In this document: one piece after another, positions 19,145 to 26,424 of the stretch
Position numbering within the stretch: the first letter of the stretch is position 1
How the letters are laid out: each line of letters opens with the position of its first letter
From: an uncultured Lysobacterales bacterium
GTDB lineage: Bacteria; Pseudomonadota; Gammaproteobacteria; Xanthomonadales; Xanthomonadaceae
Direction of reading: 5' to 3'
DNA: 64,000 bases
Assembly: GCA_946886865.1 (NCBI GenBank)
Contig: CAMPJI010000003.1
Span: 16,499-80,498, forward strand
The notes under the pieces: generated by a model
Told to the model about the DNA's origin: nothing
The model's database searches: none
Seen by the model: only the letters and a program-made list of their open reading frames with translations
Translations under genes and position numbers: made by a program

Positions 19145-19693
19145 ATGACGACCCACCACGACACGCCCGCGCCGGACGCGCGCACCCGACTCGAGGGAAC
19201 TCGGGACACATACCGGGCGCGCATGGAGGCACGGGACGAAGAGGCGATGCGCGTGGCCATCGCGTGGGCCAGCCAAGGCACCACCCGTCTCAATGGCCGC
19301 TTGCGCGTGGGGGACGAGTTGCAAGAACGCCCGCGGCCGGACGGTCTGCCGCTGGCGGCCCGCCTGCGCGCCGCCGGAGAAGCGTGGTATTCACCGGCGC
19401 TCGTCGGGGTGTTCCTGCGGCTGCGGCCCGAGCCGCTGGCGCAGCGGGCAGGGGTCACCGTACGCGAACTGGATGCGTGGCCGCCCGGACCGGAGCTGCA
19501 GGCGTATCTGGCGGCCGTAGTCGAAGTCCTCGACCAAGCGATCGACGTACACGGCGGCGACGAGCGCCGCGCGGCCTCGTGGTACTTGGACTGCGCCGTG
19601 CCCGAGTTCGACGGCCGTACCGCTGAGGCAATGGTGCGCGACGGCGGGCAGGGTGCGGTGGTCGAGTACTTGGATGAACGCCGGGACGCGTGA
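19145..19693 (+). CDS. Putative Xre/MbcA/ParS-type antitoxin-like protein
   Basis: The 182-residue product has a helix-turn-helix-like segment (EPLAQRAGVTVRELDAW, about residues 98-114) followed by a C-terminal part (ASWYLDCAVPEFDGRTAEAMVRDGGQGAVVEYL) with the Trp...Gly-Arg-Thr...pattern of the DUF2384 toxin-binding domain found in Xre/ParS antitoxins. It ends four bases before the next gene, so the two are probably co-transcribed. No adjacent RES-domain toxin is seen, so a classical toxin-antitoxin role is not demonstrated. The family call is tentative. Confidence 0.6.
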   Translation: MTTHHDTPAPDARTRLEGTRDTYRARMEARDEEAMRVAIAWASQGTTRLNGRLRVGDELQERPRPDGLPLAARLRAAGEAWYSPALVGVFLRLRPEPLAQRAGVTVRELDAWPPGPELQAYLAAVVEVLDQAIDVHGGDERRAASWYLDCAVPEFDGRTAEAMVRDGGQGAVVEYLDERRDA

Positions 19694-19697
19694 CTGG

Positions 19698-20234
19698 ATG
19701 GCTGGACCCCGCTCAAGCGCAACGTTGAAGGTCGTCCCCGATCAGCATCTCGTGGACGCGGTAGCGAATCTCTTCGTGCACCCCGCCTTTGCACGCGTGT
19801 GTATTTCACGCTACGTGGCATGCCCGGACGATGAGCGGGCCCTGGCCCTGTACGGTGCGGTCGAGCAGCGAGCGCGCGCCACCGGCGTCGTGACCGAGCT
19901 GGTCGACCTTAGACCCGCGCCGGCGGAGCGTCTCAATGCGGTGACCGAGCGCATCTGCGAACGCCGTTGGGTGCGTGATGGAAAGCCGCCGACGTACGAA
20001 CGCGTCTTCGTGCTGGACGGTTTCGATCTGTTCAACGAAGACGACAAAGCGACGTACCCCTTCAGGACTGAGATGCAGTGGGACGAGCACCACGGCTGGC
20101 TTTTCATGGGGCGGAACCTGCCGGCACTCCGGAACCTCTTCAACAACTATCGGTTGCCGCTGTACGGGGCCGCGACCAACATCACCCCGCAGGAGTGGCG
20201 CCCCTATTGCCAAGACCACGCCCCTGCCGATTGA
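19698..20234 (+). CDS. Protein of unknown function in the antitoxin-like cluster
   Basis: The ATG at 19698 follows the previous stop by four bases, which decides the start; the frame before it overlaps the upstream gene. The 178-residue product has a mixed alpha/beta pattern with a hydrophobic strand ending in acidic residues (ERVFVLDGFDLFNEDD) and a later GWLFMGRNLPALRNLFNNYRL, resembling the strand-helix order of P-loop ATPases, but no Walker A motif is present. I do not recognise the family. It is sandwiched between two antitoxin-like genes and may be the effector of the cluster; this is a positional guess. Confidence 0.65.
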   Translation: MAGPRSSATLKVVPDQHLVDAVANLFVHPAFARVCISRYVACPDDERALALYGAVEQRARATGVVTELVDLRPAPAERLNAVTERICERRWVRDGKPPTYERVFVLDGFDLFNEDDKATYPFRTEMQWDEHHGWLFMGRNLPALRNLFNNYRLPLYGAATNITPQEWRPYCQDHAPAD

Positions 20235-20658
20235 CTCGGATGCCTCCGCCGCACGTCGGGCAGAGCTGTCCCGCGATTGGCTGGGTGAAGAAGCCGTGGC
20301 AGTGGCGCTAGGGTCCACGGCGCTCAACGCCGGCCATCTGGCCAACCGCTACCGCGGGGAGGGCCAGTTACTCGGTGTGTGGATCCAGCCGGAGCAGGCC
20401 TACAGGTTCCCGCCTTGGCAGTTCGCCGGAGGGCAGCTGAAGCCGCAGGTGCGACACCTGCTGACGCTCTTGCGCAACGAAGTATCTGGCGTCGCCAACC
20501 CGGGGGACACTGCAGGCTGGCTAGAGATCGAGTGGCTGTACGCCCCCCACGTGCTCTTGGACGGAAGGACGCCGGCATCGCTGATGGACAGCGACCCCGA
20601 TCGGGTGGTCAGGGCCGCCCGGGTCGAGTTCATGGATGAGACCCTTGCCGGCGGGTAG
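20224..20658 (+). CDS. Putative Xre/ParS-type toxin-binding-domain protein, start unresolved
   Basis: The frame from about 20224 to the stop at 20658 encodes a convincing domain: a helical, DNA-binding-like start (WLGEEAVAVALGSTALNAGH) and then RFPPWQF, a leucine-rich helix, and GWLEIEWLYAPHVLLDGRTP with DSDPDRVVRAARVEF, the pattern of Xre/MbcA/ParS toxin-binding proteins. There is no ATG at the head of this domain; CTG at 20224 is the earliest plausible codon and would overlap the previous gene by eleven bases, while GTG at 20296 or 20302 would remove the first helix. It may use a rare start or frame coupling to the gene before it. Confidence 0.6.
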   Translation: MPIDSDASAARRAELSRDWLGEEAVAVALGSTALNAGHLANRYRGEGQLLGVWIQPEQAYRFPPWQFAGGQLKPQVRHLLTLLRNEVSGVANPGDTAGWLEIEWLYAPHVLLDGRTPASLMDSDPDRVVRAARVEFMDETLAGG

Positions 20659-20742
20659 GGCCGTAGATTGGATCGCCGCTTGGCCAAGGTGCATGTCGAC
20701 GGTCTTGGCTCGGCGACGCAACCAGCAAGGTGGAGCGACGCG

Positions 20743-21030
20743 ATGAACGACACATGGGCTTGGATAATTGTTGGCTTCGCCGGGCAGGCACTGTTCTCCG
20801 CGCGATTCATCCTCCAATGGCTGGCGTCTGAGCGGGCGCGCCGATCCGTGATTCCCAAGGCCTTCTGGTATTTCAGCTTGGGTGGCAGCACAGTGCTGCT
20901 GGCCTATGCCATTCACCGGCAGGATCCGGTATTCATCGTCGGCCAGGCGGCCGGCCTCTTCATCTACCTGCGCAACTTGTTCCTCATCGCGATCGAAGAG
21001 CGTTCTGGTCGGCGAGCTGGCCCTCTTTGA
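20743..21030 (+). CDS. Lipid-A-disaccharide synthase N-terminal-domain-like membrane protein
   Basis: The 95-residue protein matches the small LAB_N domain that occurs alone or fused to LpxB: WAWIIVGFAGQALFSARFIL, QWLASERARRSVIPKAFW, a second hydrophobic segment STVLLAYAIHRQDPVFIVGQ and GLFIYLRNLFLIA. Three short membrane segments are likely. ATG at 20743 begins the conserved part; the upstream frame is not protein-like. The family often accompanies lipid A or glycolipid modification genes, but here it stands alone next to the dif-like site. Its last residues (EERSGRRAGPL) look non-homologous to the family, and a second copy of its 3' part lies at 21250. Confidence 0.75.
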   Translation: MNDTWAWIIVGFAGQALFSARFILQWLASERARRSVIPKAFWYFSLGGSTVLLAYAIHRQDPVFIVGQAAGLFIYLRNLFLIAIEERSGRRAGPL

Positions 21031-21171
21031 AGGCAGAATTTGGCGCGGTCAACACCGCGGTGGGCGAGTACCTAAGCTCTCGTCAGATCGGTTAAGTGGG
21101 CAACGGCGGTATGAGTGCACACGCAAGCCTACGGAAATCGGAAAAGTGCACATGCATCTTTGCGGTAGGAA

Positions 21172-21212
21172 TTTCGGTGTACACGCGTCAGTGCGTGGGA
21201 TGTACACCGAAA
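21172..21212. repeat. Perfect 12-bp inverted repeat
   Basis: TTTCGGTGTACA (21172-21183) and TGTACACCGAAA (21201-21212) are perfect inverted repeats separated by 17 bases. It lies between the LAB_N gene and its remnant copy and 150 bases from the dif-like site. It could be a strong hairpin, an operator or a recombination arm; no protein-binding motif is recognised. Confidence 0.6.
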
Positions 21213-21249
21213 GTGCAGACTCGGGGCGACGAAGACTGCGGCGCCCACA

Positions 21250-21342
21250 GGGCTCTTCATCTACCTGCGGAACCTCTCGCTGATTGCACGGGAAACCACG
21301 TATGCAGCTGGTCAGGTGGCATCTGGGGAAGAGGATCATTAG
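21250..21342 (+). pseudogene. Remnant of a second LAB_N gene (3' end only)
   Basis: The frame from 21250 reads GLFIYLRNLSLIA before a stop at 21340, nearly the same peptide as the end of the gene at 20743 (GLFIYLRNLFLIA), with DNA clearly diverged at third positions. No start or upstream part of the domain is in frame. It therefore looks like the surviving 3' end of an older copy, with unrelated sequence now joined to its left side. Confidence 0.6.
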
Positions 21343-21362
21343 TACCAGCGAGAGCATCTAAT

Positions 21363-21390
21363 ACTTCGCATAATGCATATTATGTAAATT
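21363..21390. other. dif: dif-like XerC/XerD recombination site
   Basis: The site reads ACTTCGCATAA (XerC arm, 21363-21373), TGCATA (centre), TTATGTAAATT (XerD arm, 21380-21390). E. coli dif is GGTGCGCATAA, TGTATA, TTATGTTAAAT: the inner arm halves are identical and the six-base centre differs at one position. KOPS-type octamers switch strand across it and gene direction tends to converge on it, which supports a chromosomal dif where XerCD resolves chromosome dimers. A dif-like site carried by an integrated element is the alternative. It lies 60 bases upstream of copL. Confidence 0.8.
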
Positions 21391-21450
21391 GGAGGGGTTG
21401 AACGCCGGGCGGACTGACGCCACCCTAGCGACCCTGCCCATGGTCCTCCC

Positions 21451-21972
21451 ATGCACCCCTTGCTCGCTTTCGCTGGTCGCACCCTGCTGATCCTTGCGCT
21501 GGTTCTCACCGGCCCCGGATTTTCGGCGCGTGCGATGGCGGCAATGCATGGCGGGCACGACGTGGTCACGCAAGAGGACGCGGCGAAAACCGCCGCGTTG
21601 GCTGAGGCTGTGCAGTTGGCTGAGGCTGTGCAGTTGGCTGAGGCTGTGCAGCATGCGGCCCCAAAAGCTGCGTGCCACGAGGTCGCGATGCCACCGAACG
21701 TGGCGACCGGGCTGGTCTCATCCCACCAACGTGCCGCGATGGTCAGCGATCAGGACCGGCCCGTTGCTGCGATGAGCATCCCTTCAAGTGGATCGGACTG
21801 CTGCAGCTACGCCATGGGCTGCGAGTGCGATTGCGCGCCGCTCCTGACGCCGGGCGCAGTCGCCGGAGCCGCCGTGATGCCTGCTCAGTTCGATGACGCC
21901 CTCGACGGCAAGGCCGCCGCGTGGCGCATCGGCTCGCCGCGTGCACGGTTGAACCGGCCACCCATCGCCTGA
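21451..21972 (+). CDS. copL: CopL-family copper-responsive protein
   Basis: The 173-residue product has a signal-like N-terminus (LAFAGRTLLILALVLTGPG), a histidine/methionine segment and a cysteine-rich block (CCSYAMGCECDCA) suited to binding copper. In Xanthomonas, copL lies directly upstream of copA and copB and is needed for their copper induction, and the same order is seen here. An in-frame 18-bp tandem triplication (21598-21651) adds three EAVQLA-type repeats. The start at 21451 has no clear ribosome site. The dif-like site lies 60 bases upstream, so the promoter must be close to or overlap it. Confidence 0.85.
   Translation: MHPLLAFAGRTLLILALVLTGPGFSARAMAAMHGGHDVVTQEDAAKTAALAEAVQLAEAVQLAEAVQHAAPKAACHEVAMPPNVATGLVSSHQRAAMVSDQDRPVAAMSIPSSGSDCCSYAMGCECDCAPLLTPGAVAGAAVMPAQFDDALDGKAAAWRIGSPRARLNRPPIA
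21598..21651 (+). repeat. 18-bp tandem repeat, three copies, inside copL
   Basis: The unit TTGGCTGAGGCTGTGCAG occurs three times head to tail without mismatch. Because the unit is a multiple of three, changes in copy number would change protein length without frameshift. Confidence 0.9.
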
Positions 21973-22109
21973 CTCCTCGGCGACACAGCACGCGCCCGGC
22001 GTCCGGTAGAGGCCGCAGGCGGTCCAACCCAGCAGACTTCTGATGCGCGCGTCCCGGTGCCAACTCCCCGGGCGTCCACGTTGGTCTGCGCCCGTATTGA
22101 GGTAACCGC

Positions 22110-23870
22110 ATGAAATCCCACCCTCCGCATCCGCTCGACATCGGGCGACGCCGGTTCGTGACCGGCCTAGCTGCGGGCGGCGTCGCGGCCGGGCTCGGCC
22201 TCTGGCGCGGACCGGCCTGGGCCGCCGCCGGCCACGCCGCGGGCGGCGTACCCGTCCTCACCGGCACTGATTTCGACCTGTCGATCGGCACCTCGCCCGT
22301 CAATTTCACCGGCCGCACGCGCCCGGCGATGACGGTCAACGGTTCGCTGCCCGCGCCGACCCTGCGCTGGCGCGAGGGCGACACGGTGACACTGCGCGTC
22401 GCCAACCGCCTGACGGATGCGATGACGTCCATCCACTGGCACGGCATCCTGCTGCCGGCCAACATGGACGGCGTGCCGGGCATGAGTTTCGACGGCATCC
22501 AACCCGGCGAGGCCTACCAGTACCGCTTCCAGCTCAAGCAGTCGGGCACCTACTGGTACCACAGCCACTCGTTGTTCCAGGAGCAGGCCGGGCTGTACGG
22601 CGCGATCGTGATCGACCCGCTCGAGCCCCTGCCCTATGCCTTCGACCGCGAGCACGTCGTGTTGCTGTCGGACTGGACGGACCTGGACCCCGGCGCCCTC
22701 TTCCGCCGGCTCAAGAAGTTCTCCGAGTACGACAACTACTACAAGCCGACGGTGGGCGACTTCATCCGCGACGTGCGGCGCATAGGCCTGGCCGAGACGA
22801 TCGAAGACCGGAAGATGTGGGGCGAAATGCGCATGACGCCCACGGACATTTCCGACGTCAACGCGCACACGTACACGTACCTGATGAACGGCGCAGCGCC
22901 CGGCGGAAACTGGACGGGCCTGTTCCGCAGCGGCGAGAAGGTCCTGCTGCGATTCATCAACGGCTCGGCGATGACGTACTTCGACGTGCGTATTCCGGGC
23001 CTGAAGATGACGGTGGTCGCCGCCGACGGCCAGCCGATCCATCCGGTGTCGGTGGACGAGTTCCGCATCGCGGTCGCAGAAACCTTCGACGTACTCGTCG
23101 AGCCCAGCGGCCAGGATGCCTTCACGATCTTCGCCCAGGACATGGGCCGCACCGGTTACGCGCGCGGCACGCTGGCGGTTCGGCACGGCCTTGAAGCCTC
23201 CATCCCGCCCCGCGATCCACGACCGCTGCTGACCATGGCCGACATGGGGCACGGCCGGCACGACACGTCGGCCATGAAGGGCATGGAGGGCGGCTGCGGC
23301 GCATCCATGGGCCACGGTGGACACGACATGCCGGGTGGCGCCGCGATGCAGGCACATCCTGCAAGCGAGGACGGCAACCCGCTGGTCGACATGCAGACGA
23401 TGACACCGGCGCCGAAGCTCGACGACCCGGGCATCGGCCTGCGCGACAACGGCCGCAAGGTGTTGACCTATGGCGACCTGCGCAGCCTGTTCCGTGACCC
23501 CGATGGACGTGAGCCCGGGCGCGAGGTCGAACTGCACCTGACCGGCCACATGGAGAAGTTCGCCTGGTCGTTCAATGGCCGGAAATTCATGGATGCCGAA
23601 CCGCTTCGGCTCAACTACGGCGAGCGTATGCGCATCGTGCTGGTCAACGACACCATGATGACCCACCCCATCCACTTGCATGGCGTCTGGAGCGACGTGG
23701 AGGACGAAACCGGCGAGTTCATGGTGCGCAAGCACACCGTCGACATGCCGCCCGGCACCAAGCGCAGCTACCGCGTGCGCGCCGACGCACTGGGCCGCTG
23801 GGCCTACCACTGCCACCTGCTGTACCACATGGAAGCCGGGATGATGCGGGAAGTGAGGATCGAGGAATGA
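22110..23870 (+). CDS. copA: CopA-type periplasmic multicopper oxidase
   Basis: The 586-residue protein has a twin-arginine signal (IGRRRFVTGLAAGGVAAG) for folded export. Three cupredoxin domains carry the copper ligands: HWHG near residue 110, WYHSH near 150, HPIHLHG near 519 and HCHLLYHMEAGM near 567, which contains the type 1 cysteine and methionine. A Met/His/Gly-rich insert at about 376-417 (MADMGHGRHDTSAMKGMEGG) is typical of copper-resistance CopA/PcoA. GAGG precedes the start. It oxidises Cu(I) and binds copper in the periplasm. It overlaps copB by four bases, as expected in a copLAB operon. Confidence 0.95.
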   Translation: MKSHPPHPLDIGRRRFVTGLAAGGVAAGLGLWRGPAWAAAGHAAGGVPVLTGTDFDLSIGTSPVNFTGRTRPAMTVNGSLPAPTLRWREGDTVTLRVANRLTDAMTSIHWHGILLPANMDGVPGMSFDGIQPGEAYQYRFQLKQSGTYWYHSHSLFQEQAGLYGAIVIDPLEPLPYAFDREHVVLLSDWTDLDPGALFRRLKKFSEYDNYYKPTVGDFIRDVRRIGLAETIEDRKMWGEMRMTPTDISDVNAHTYTYLMNGAAPGGNWTGLFRSGEKVLLRFINGSAMTYFDVRIPGLKMTVVAADGQPIHPVSVDEFRIAVAETFDVLVEPSGQDAFTIFAQDMGRTGYARGTLAVRHGLEASIPPRDPRPLLTMADMGHGRHDTSAMKGMEGGCGASMGHGGHDMPGGAAMQAHPASEDGNPLVDMQTMTPAPKLDDPGIGLRDNGRKVLTYGDLRSLFRDPDGREPGREVELHLTGHMEKFAWSFNGRKFMDAEPLRLNYGERMRIVLVNDTMMTHPIHLHGVWSDVEDETGEFMVRKHTVDMPPGTKRSYRVRADALGRWAYHCHLLYHMEAGMMREVRIEE

Positions 23871-24871
23871 GCACGTCGCGCACGTGGAGACATCGAGCCT
23901 TGGCGCTGTCGCTCGCGGTGTCTGCAGTCCCCGCTGTGCTGGCGCAGGATCATTCACAGCACGGCATGAAGGAGGAAGCGCCGTCCAAGCGGCCGGCGAG
24001 CGAGTCGAGCGACCAGGGGCACGACAGCCACTCGGGTGCCGACCACTCGCAGATGGATCACTCGCAGATGGATCACTCGCAGATGGATCACTCGCAGATG
24101 GATCACTCCGGGATGAACCACTCGGGCATGGAGCACGGACCCTCCCCTACCCCGTCGCAGCCGATTGAACCGATCCCGACCGTTACCGACACCGACCGCG
24201 CCGCTGCCTTCCCGAAACTCACGCATCACATGGAGCACCCTTCAGAGTTCACTACCTATGTACTGTTCAACCGCCTGGAAGCCACCGATGGCGATCACGG
24301 CAGCGGGCAGGCATGGGAGGCGCAGGCATGGTTCGGTGGCGACATCAACCGGCTGTGGCTGCGCAGCGAGGGCGAGCGTGCCGGTGGTGAAGTCGATTCG
24401 GCCGATGTGGAAATCCTGTACGGCCGCAGCGTGACCCCCTGGTGGGACGTGGTGGCCGGCGTGCGGCACGACTTCAAGCCAGGGCCTTCACGGACCTGGG
24501 CGGCATTGGGTGTGCAGGGACTGGCGCCGTACATGTTCGAAGTCTCGGCCACAGGCTACGTCGGCGAGTCCGGCCACACTGCGGCCACCATCGAAGTCGA
24601 GTACGACGTGCTCTTTACCAACCGGCTGATCCTGCAGCCGATGGTCGAACTGGAGTTTCACGGCAAGGATGACCCGGCGCGCGGCATCGGGCCGGGCCTG
24701 TCCAAGGGCGAAGCGGGCCTGCGGCTGCGCTACGAAATCAAGCGGGAGTTCGCGCCCTATATCGGTCTCGTACGCGAACGGTCATTCGGTCGCACCGCCG
24801 ACTACCATCGCGCCGACGGTGAGTCCGTCGATGACACGAAGGTGGTCGCGGGTGTCCGCATCTGGTTCTGA
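23867..24871 (+). CDS. copB: CopB outer-membrane copper resistance protein
   Basis: The 334-residue protein has a signal peptide (RALALSLAVSAVPAVLAQ), a Met/His/Asp-rich N-terminal region built from six DHSQM-like pentads, and a C-terminal CopB/PcoB beta-barrel of about 220 residues ending in phenylalanine (VAGVRIWF), as outer-membrane proteins do. The ATG overlaps the copA stop (ATGA). The pentads probably hold copper. The family acts with CopA in periplasmic copper sequestration or export. Confidence 0.93.
   Translation: MSTSRTWRHRALALSLAVSAVPAVLAQDHSQHGMKEEAPSKRPASESSDQGHDSHSGADHSQMDHSQMDHSQMDHSQMDHSGMNHSGMEHGPSPTPSQPIEPIPTVTDTDRAAAFPKLTHHMEHPSEFTTYVLFNRLEATDGDHGSGQAWEAQAWFGGDINRLWLRSEGERAGGEVDSADVEILYGRSVTPWWDVVAGVRHDFKPGPSRTWAALGVQGLAPYMFEVSATGYVGESGHTAATIEVEYDVLFTNRLILQPMVELEFHGKDDPARGIGPGLSKGEAGLRLRYEIKREFAPYIGLVRERSFGRTADYHRADGESVDDTKVVAGVRIWF
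24041..24130 (+). repeat. 15-bp tandem repeat, six units, inside copB
   Basis: Units at 24041, 24056, 24071 and 24086 encode DHSQM and are almost identical; units at 24101 and 24116 are diverged (DHSGM, NHSGM). The in-frame repeat may vary in copy number between strains. Confidence 0.9.
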
Positions 24872-24887
24872 CCTGGAAAAGACGCAT

Positions 24888-25466
24888 ATGGAAAACGCAC
24901 TGATGAAGAACGAACTTCGCGCCGCCGTCGCACTCGTGCTGGCGAGCGCTGCCATGGTCGCCTGCGCCCGCCAGCCAGAGGCATCCGTCGGCGCCCTGGC
25001 CAACGCCACGTCAAGCCAGCTGGCGGCCGCCAGCCGCGACGCGCCGGAAGCGACCCGGGTGCACGTCCACAAGAGTGCAAGGTGCGGCTGCTGCAACGTA
25101 TGGATCGAGCACATGCGCGACGCCGGTTTCACGGTGACGGCGACCGACGTCGACAACGTCAACGCCATCAAGGAGCGCGTGGGCGTGCCACTCGGCAAGG
25201 GCTCGTGCCACACCGCGGAAGTCGGCGGCTATTTCATCGAAGGTCACGTGCCGGCCGGGGACGTGAAGCGGCTGCTGGCCGGGCGGCCGGACGCGAAGGG
25301 CCTGGTGGTGCCGGGAATGCCCGCCGGCTCGCCGGGCATGGAGATGCCCGATGGCCGGACGCAGCCCTACACCGTGGAACTGGTCCACGCCGATGGCAGC
25401 ACCGAGGTGTTCGCAAGGCATCAGCAGCAAGGCGGCGGTCACCCAGATGCCCACGAAGGGCACTGA
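24888..25466 (+). CDS. DUF411 (CopG-like) periplasmic metal-binding protein
   Basis: The 192-residue product has an N-terminal hydrophobic export segment ending in a possible lipobox (ASAAMVAC) and a DUF411 domain: HKSARCGCCNVWIEHM, then KERVGVPLGKGSCHTAEVGGYFIEGHVP and GLVVPGMPAGSPGMEMP. The CGCC and later Cys/His/Met residues are likely copper ligands. In Xanthomonas cop clusters the DUF411 gene is called copG. ATG 24888 is used; ATG 24903 is a possible second start. It is separated from copB by 16 bases and followed by a strong terminator, so it is probably the last gene of the operon. Confidence 0.88.
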   Translation: MENALMKNELRAAVALVLASAAMVACARQPEASVGALANATSSQLAAASRDAPEATRVHVHKSARCGCCNVWIEHMRDAGFTVTATDVDNVNAIKERVGVPLGKGSCHTAEVGGYFIEGHVPAGDVKRLLAGRPDAKGLVVPGMPAGSPGMEMPDGRTQPYTVELVHADGSTEVFARHQQQGGGHPDAHEGH

Positions 25467-25504
25467 CCCACCGGAGGTGGCGGAGCCAGCCGGAAGACCG
25501 GACA

Positions 25505-25536
25505 CGAAAAAGGCCACCCGGAGGTGGCCTTTTTCG
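25505..25536 (+). terminator. Strong intrinsic terminator of the copper operon
   Basis: GGCCACC (25512-25518) and GGTGGCC (25523-25529) pair around a CGGA loop, flanked by five A and five T that extend the stem. It is symmetric and could work for both strands, separating the copper operon from the tRNA genes. Confidence 0.9.
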
Positions 25537-25548
25537 TACTGCGTAAAG

Positions 25549-25624
25549 TGGCGTCCCCACGGGGATTCGAACCCCGGTCGCAACCGTGAAAGGGTTGTGT
25601 CCTAGGCCTCTAGACGATGGGGAC
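25549..25624 (-). tRNA. tRNA-Glu (anticodon UUC)
   Basis: The reverse complement starts GTCCCCATCGTC and ends with encoded CCA; it has the D-arm TCTAGAGGCCTAGGA, an anticodon loop with CTTTCAC giving UUC, and the T-arm GGTTCGAATCC. The 76-base cloverleaf closely follows E. coli tRNA-Glu. Confidence 0.97.
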
Positions 25625-25688
25625 GCAGGGGTTGGTCGTACCGGGTTCGGCTGCTTTCACTCAGCCGGGTAACGAACAACCTTTGAAG

Positions 25689-25764
<76 letters not shown>

Positions 25765-25808
25765 ACGTGCTGGAAAGTCGACAAGCTTAGGGACGGTTTC
25801 GAAAGTCG

Positions 25809-26306
25809 TCAAGCGGTCTGTGCAAGTCCGTCGCAATTTTTTTCGCATGGGCGAAGCGTCGCGGTCCCGTGCCCCCGGTCGGCCAGGTATTCGAGCCACT
25901 TTCCGAGGAAGGTGTTCATCCGCATCCGGTGCCCGATCACCTGCGCCGGCGGCGGGTACATGCCAATGACATCCTGCCAGCGCCGGCCGACGTAGCAGTG
26001 GGTGGCTTCGGCCTGGCGGGCGTCGTTGTACAGGCGCAGGTAGGCCGACGGGTCGGGCTCACCGGTCACCGGGTCCGGTATCGCGTACGTGAGGCGAAGC
26101 TCGGTGGTGTAGCGGTGCTGCTCGATGATCTCCACGCGCACATCCAGTCCGTCGCCCACGCTGGAGAGGTGGATGCCGGGCGCCAGGGACGCCGGGTCGA
26201 ACAGGGCGTGCAGGCGCGTGTAGTTCTCCGCGTACAGGCCCATGAGCCAGCCGAACCGGGTCAGCCGGGGGATGCGCGCAGCGCGGGTCGTGGCGAGCGA
26301 ACTCAT
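25809..26306 (-). CDS. DUF1249 (YqiB-like) protein
   Basis: The 165-residue soluble protein matches the DUF1249 family found widely in gammaproteobacteria: TRFGWLMGLYAENYTRLHALF at the start, VEIIEQHRYTTELRLTY in the middle, and EATHCYVGRRWQ and NTFLGKWLEYLADRGH near the end. No catalytic role is established for the family. It ends just upstream of the tRNA-Ala gene and follows ppsR on the same strand with a gap of about 118 bases. Confidence 0.85.
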   Translation of the reverse strand: MSSLATTRAARIPRLTRFGWLMGLYAENYTRLHALFDPASLAPGIHLSSVGDGLDVRVEIIEQHRYTTELRLTYAIPDPVTGEPDPSAYLRLYNDARQAEATHCYVGRRWQDVIGMYPPPAQVIGHRMRMNTFLGKWLEYLADRGHGTATLRPCEKNCDGLAQTA

Positions 26307-26424
26307 GGCCCGATGCTACACGTCGCCCCCGCGCAGCGGCAGCGTTGACGCGGCCTGGCGGCCGACCTACGTTAAGCGTTCGCATGGTTCGAACCGGGCG
26401 CCGCCGGCCGGGCGCCCTGCCCCG

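Larger units (their letters stand above)
18032..20660 (+). other. Five KOPS-type octamers (GGGNAGGG) on the + strand, pointing at the dif site
   Basis: Matches are at 18032-18039, 19446-19453 and 19646-19653 (GGGCAGGG), 20356-20363 (GGGGAGGG) and 20653-20660 (GGGTAGGG). I found no match on the opposite strand to the left of 21363. In E. coli such sites guide the FtsK translocase toward dif. That they do so in this organism is inference. Confidence 0.7.

Noticed and set aside
20668..20742. N-terminal extension of the LAB_N protein
   Set aside because: The 25 extra residues are not hydrophobic or family-like; ATG at 20743 begins the conserved membrane segment.
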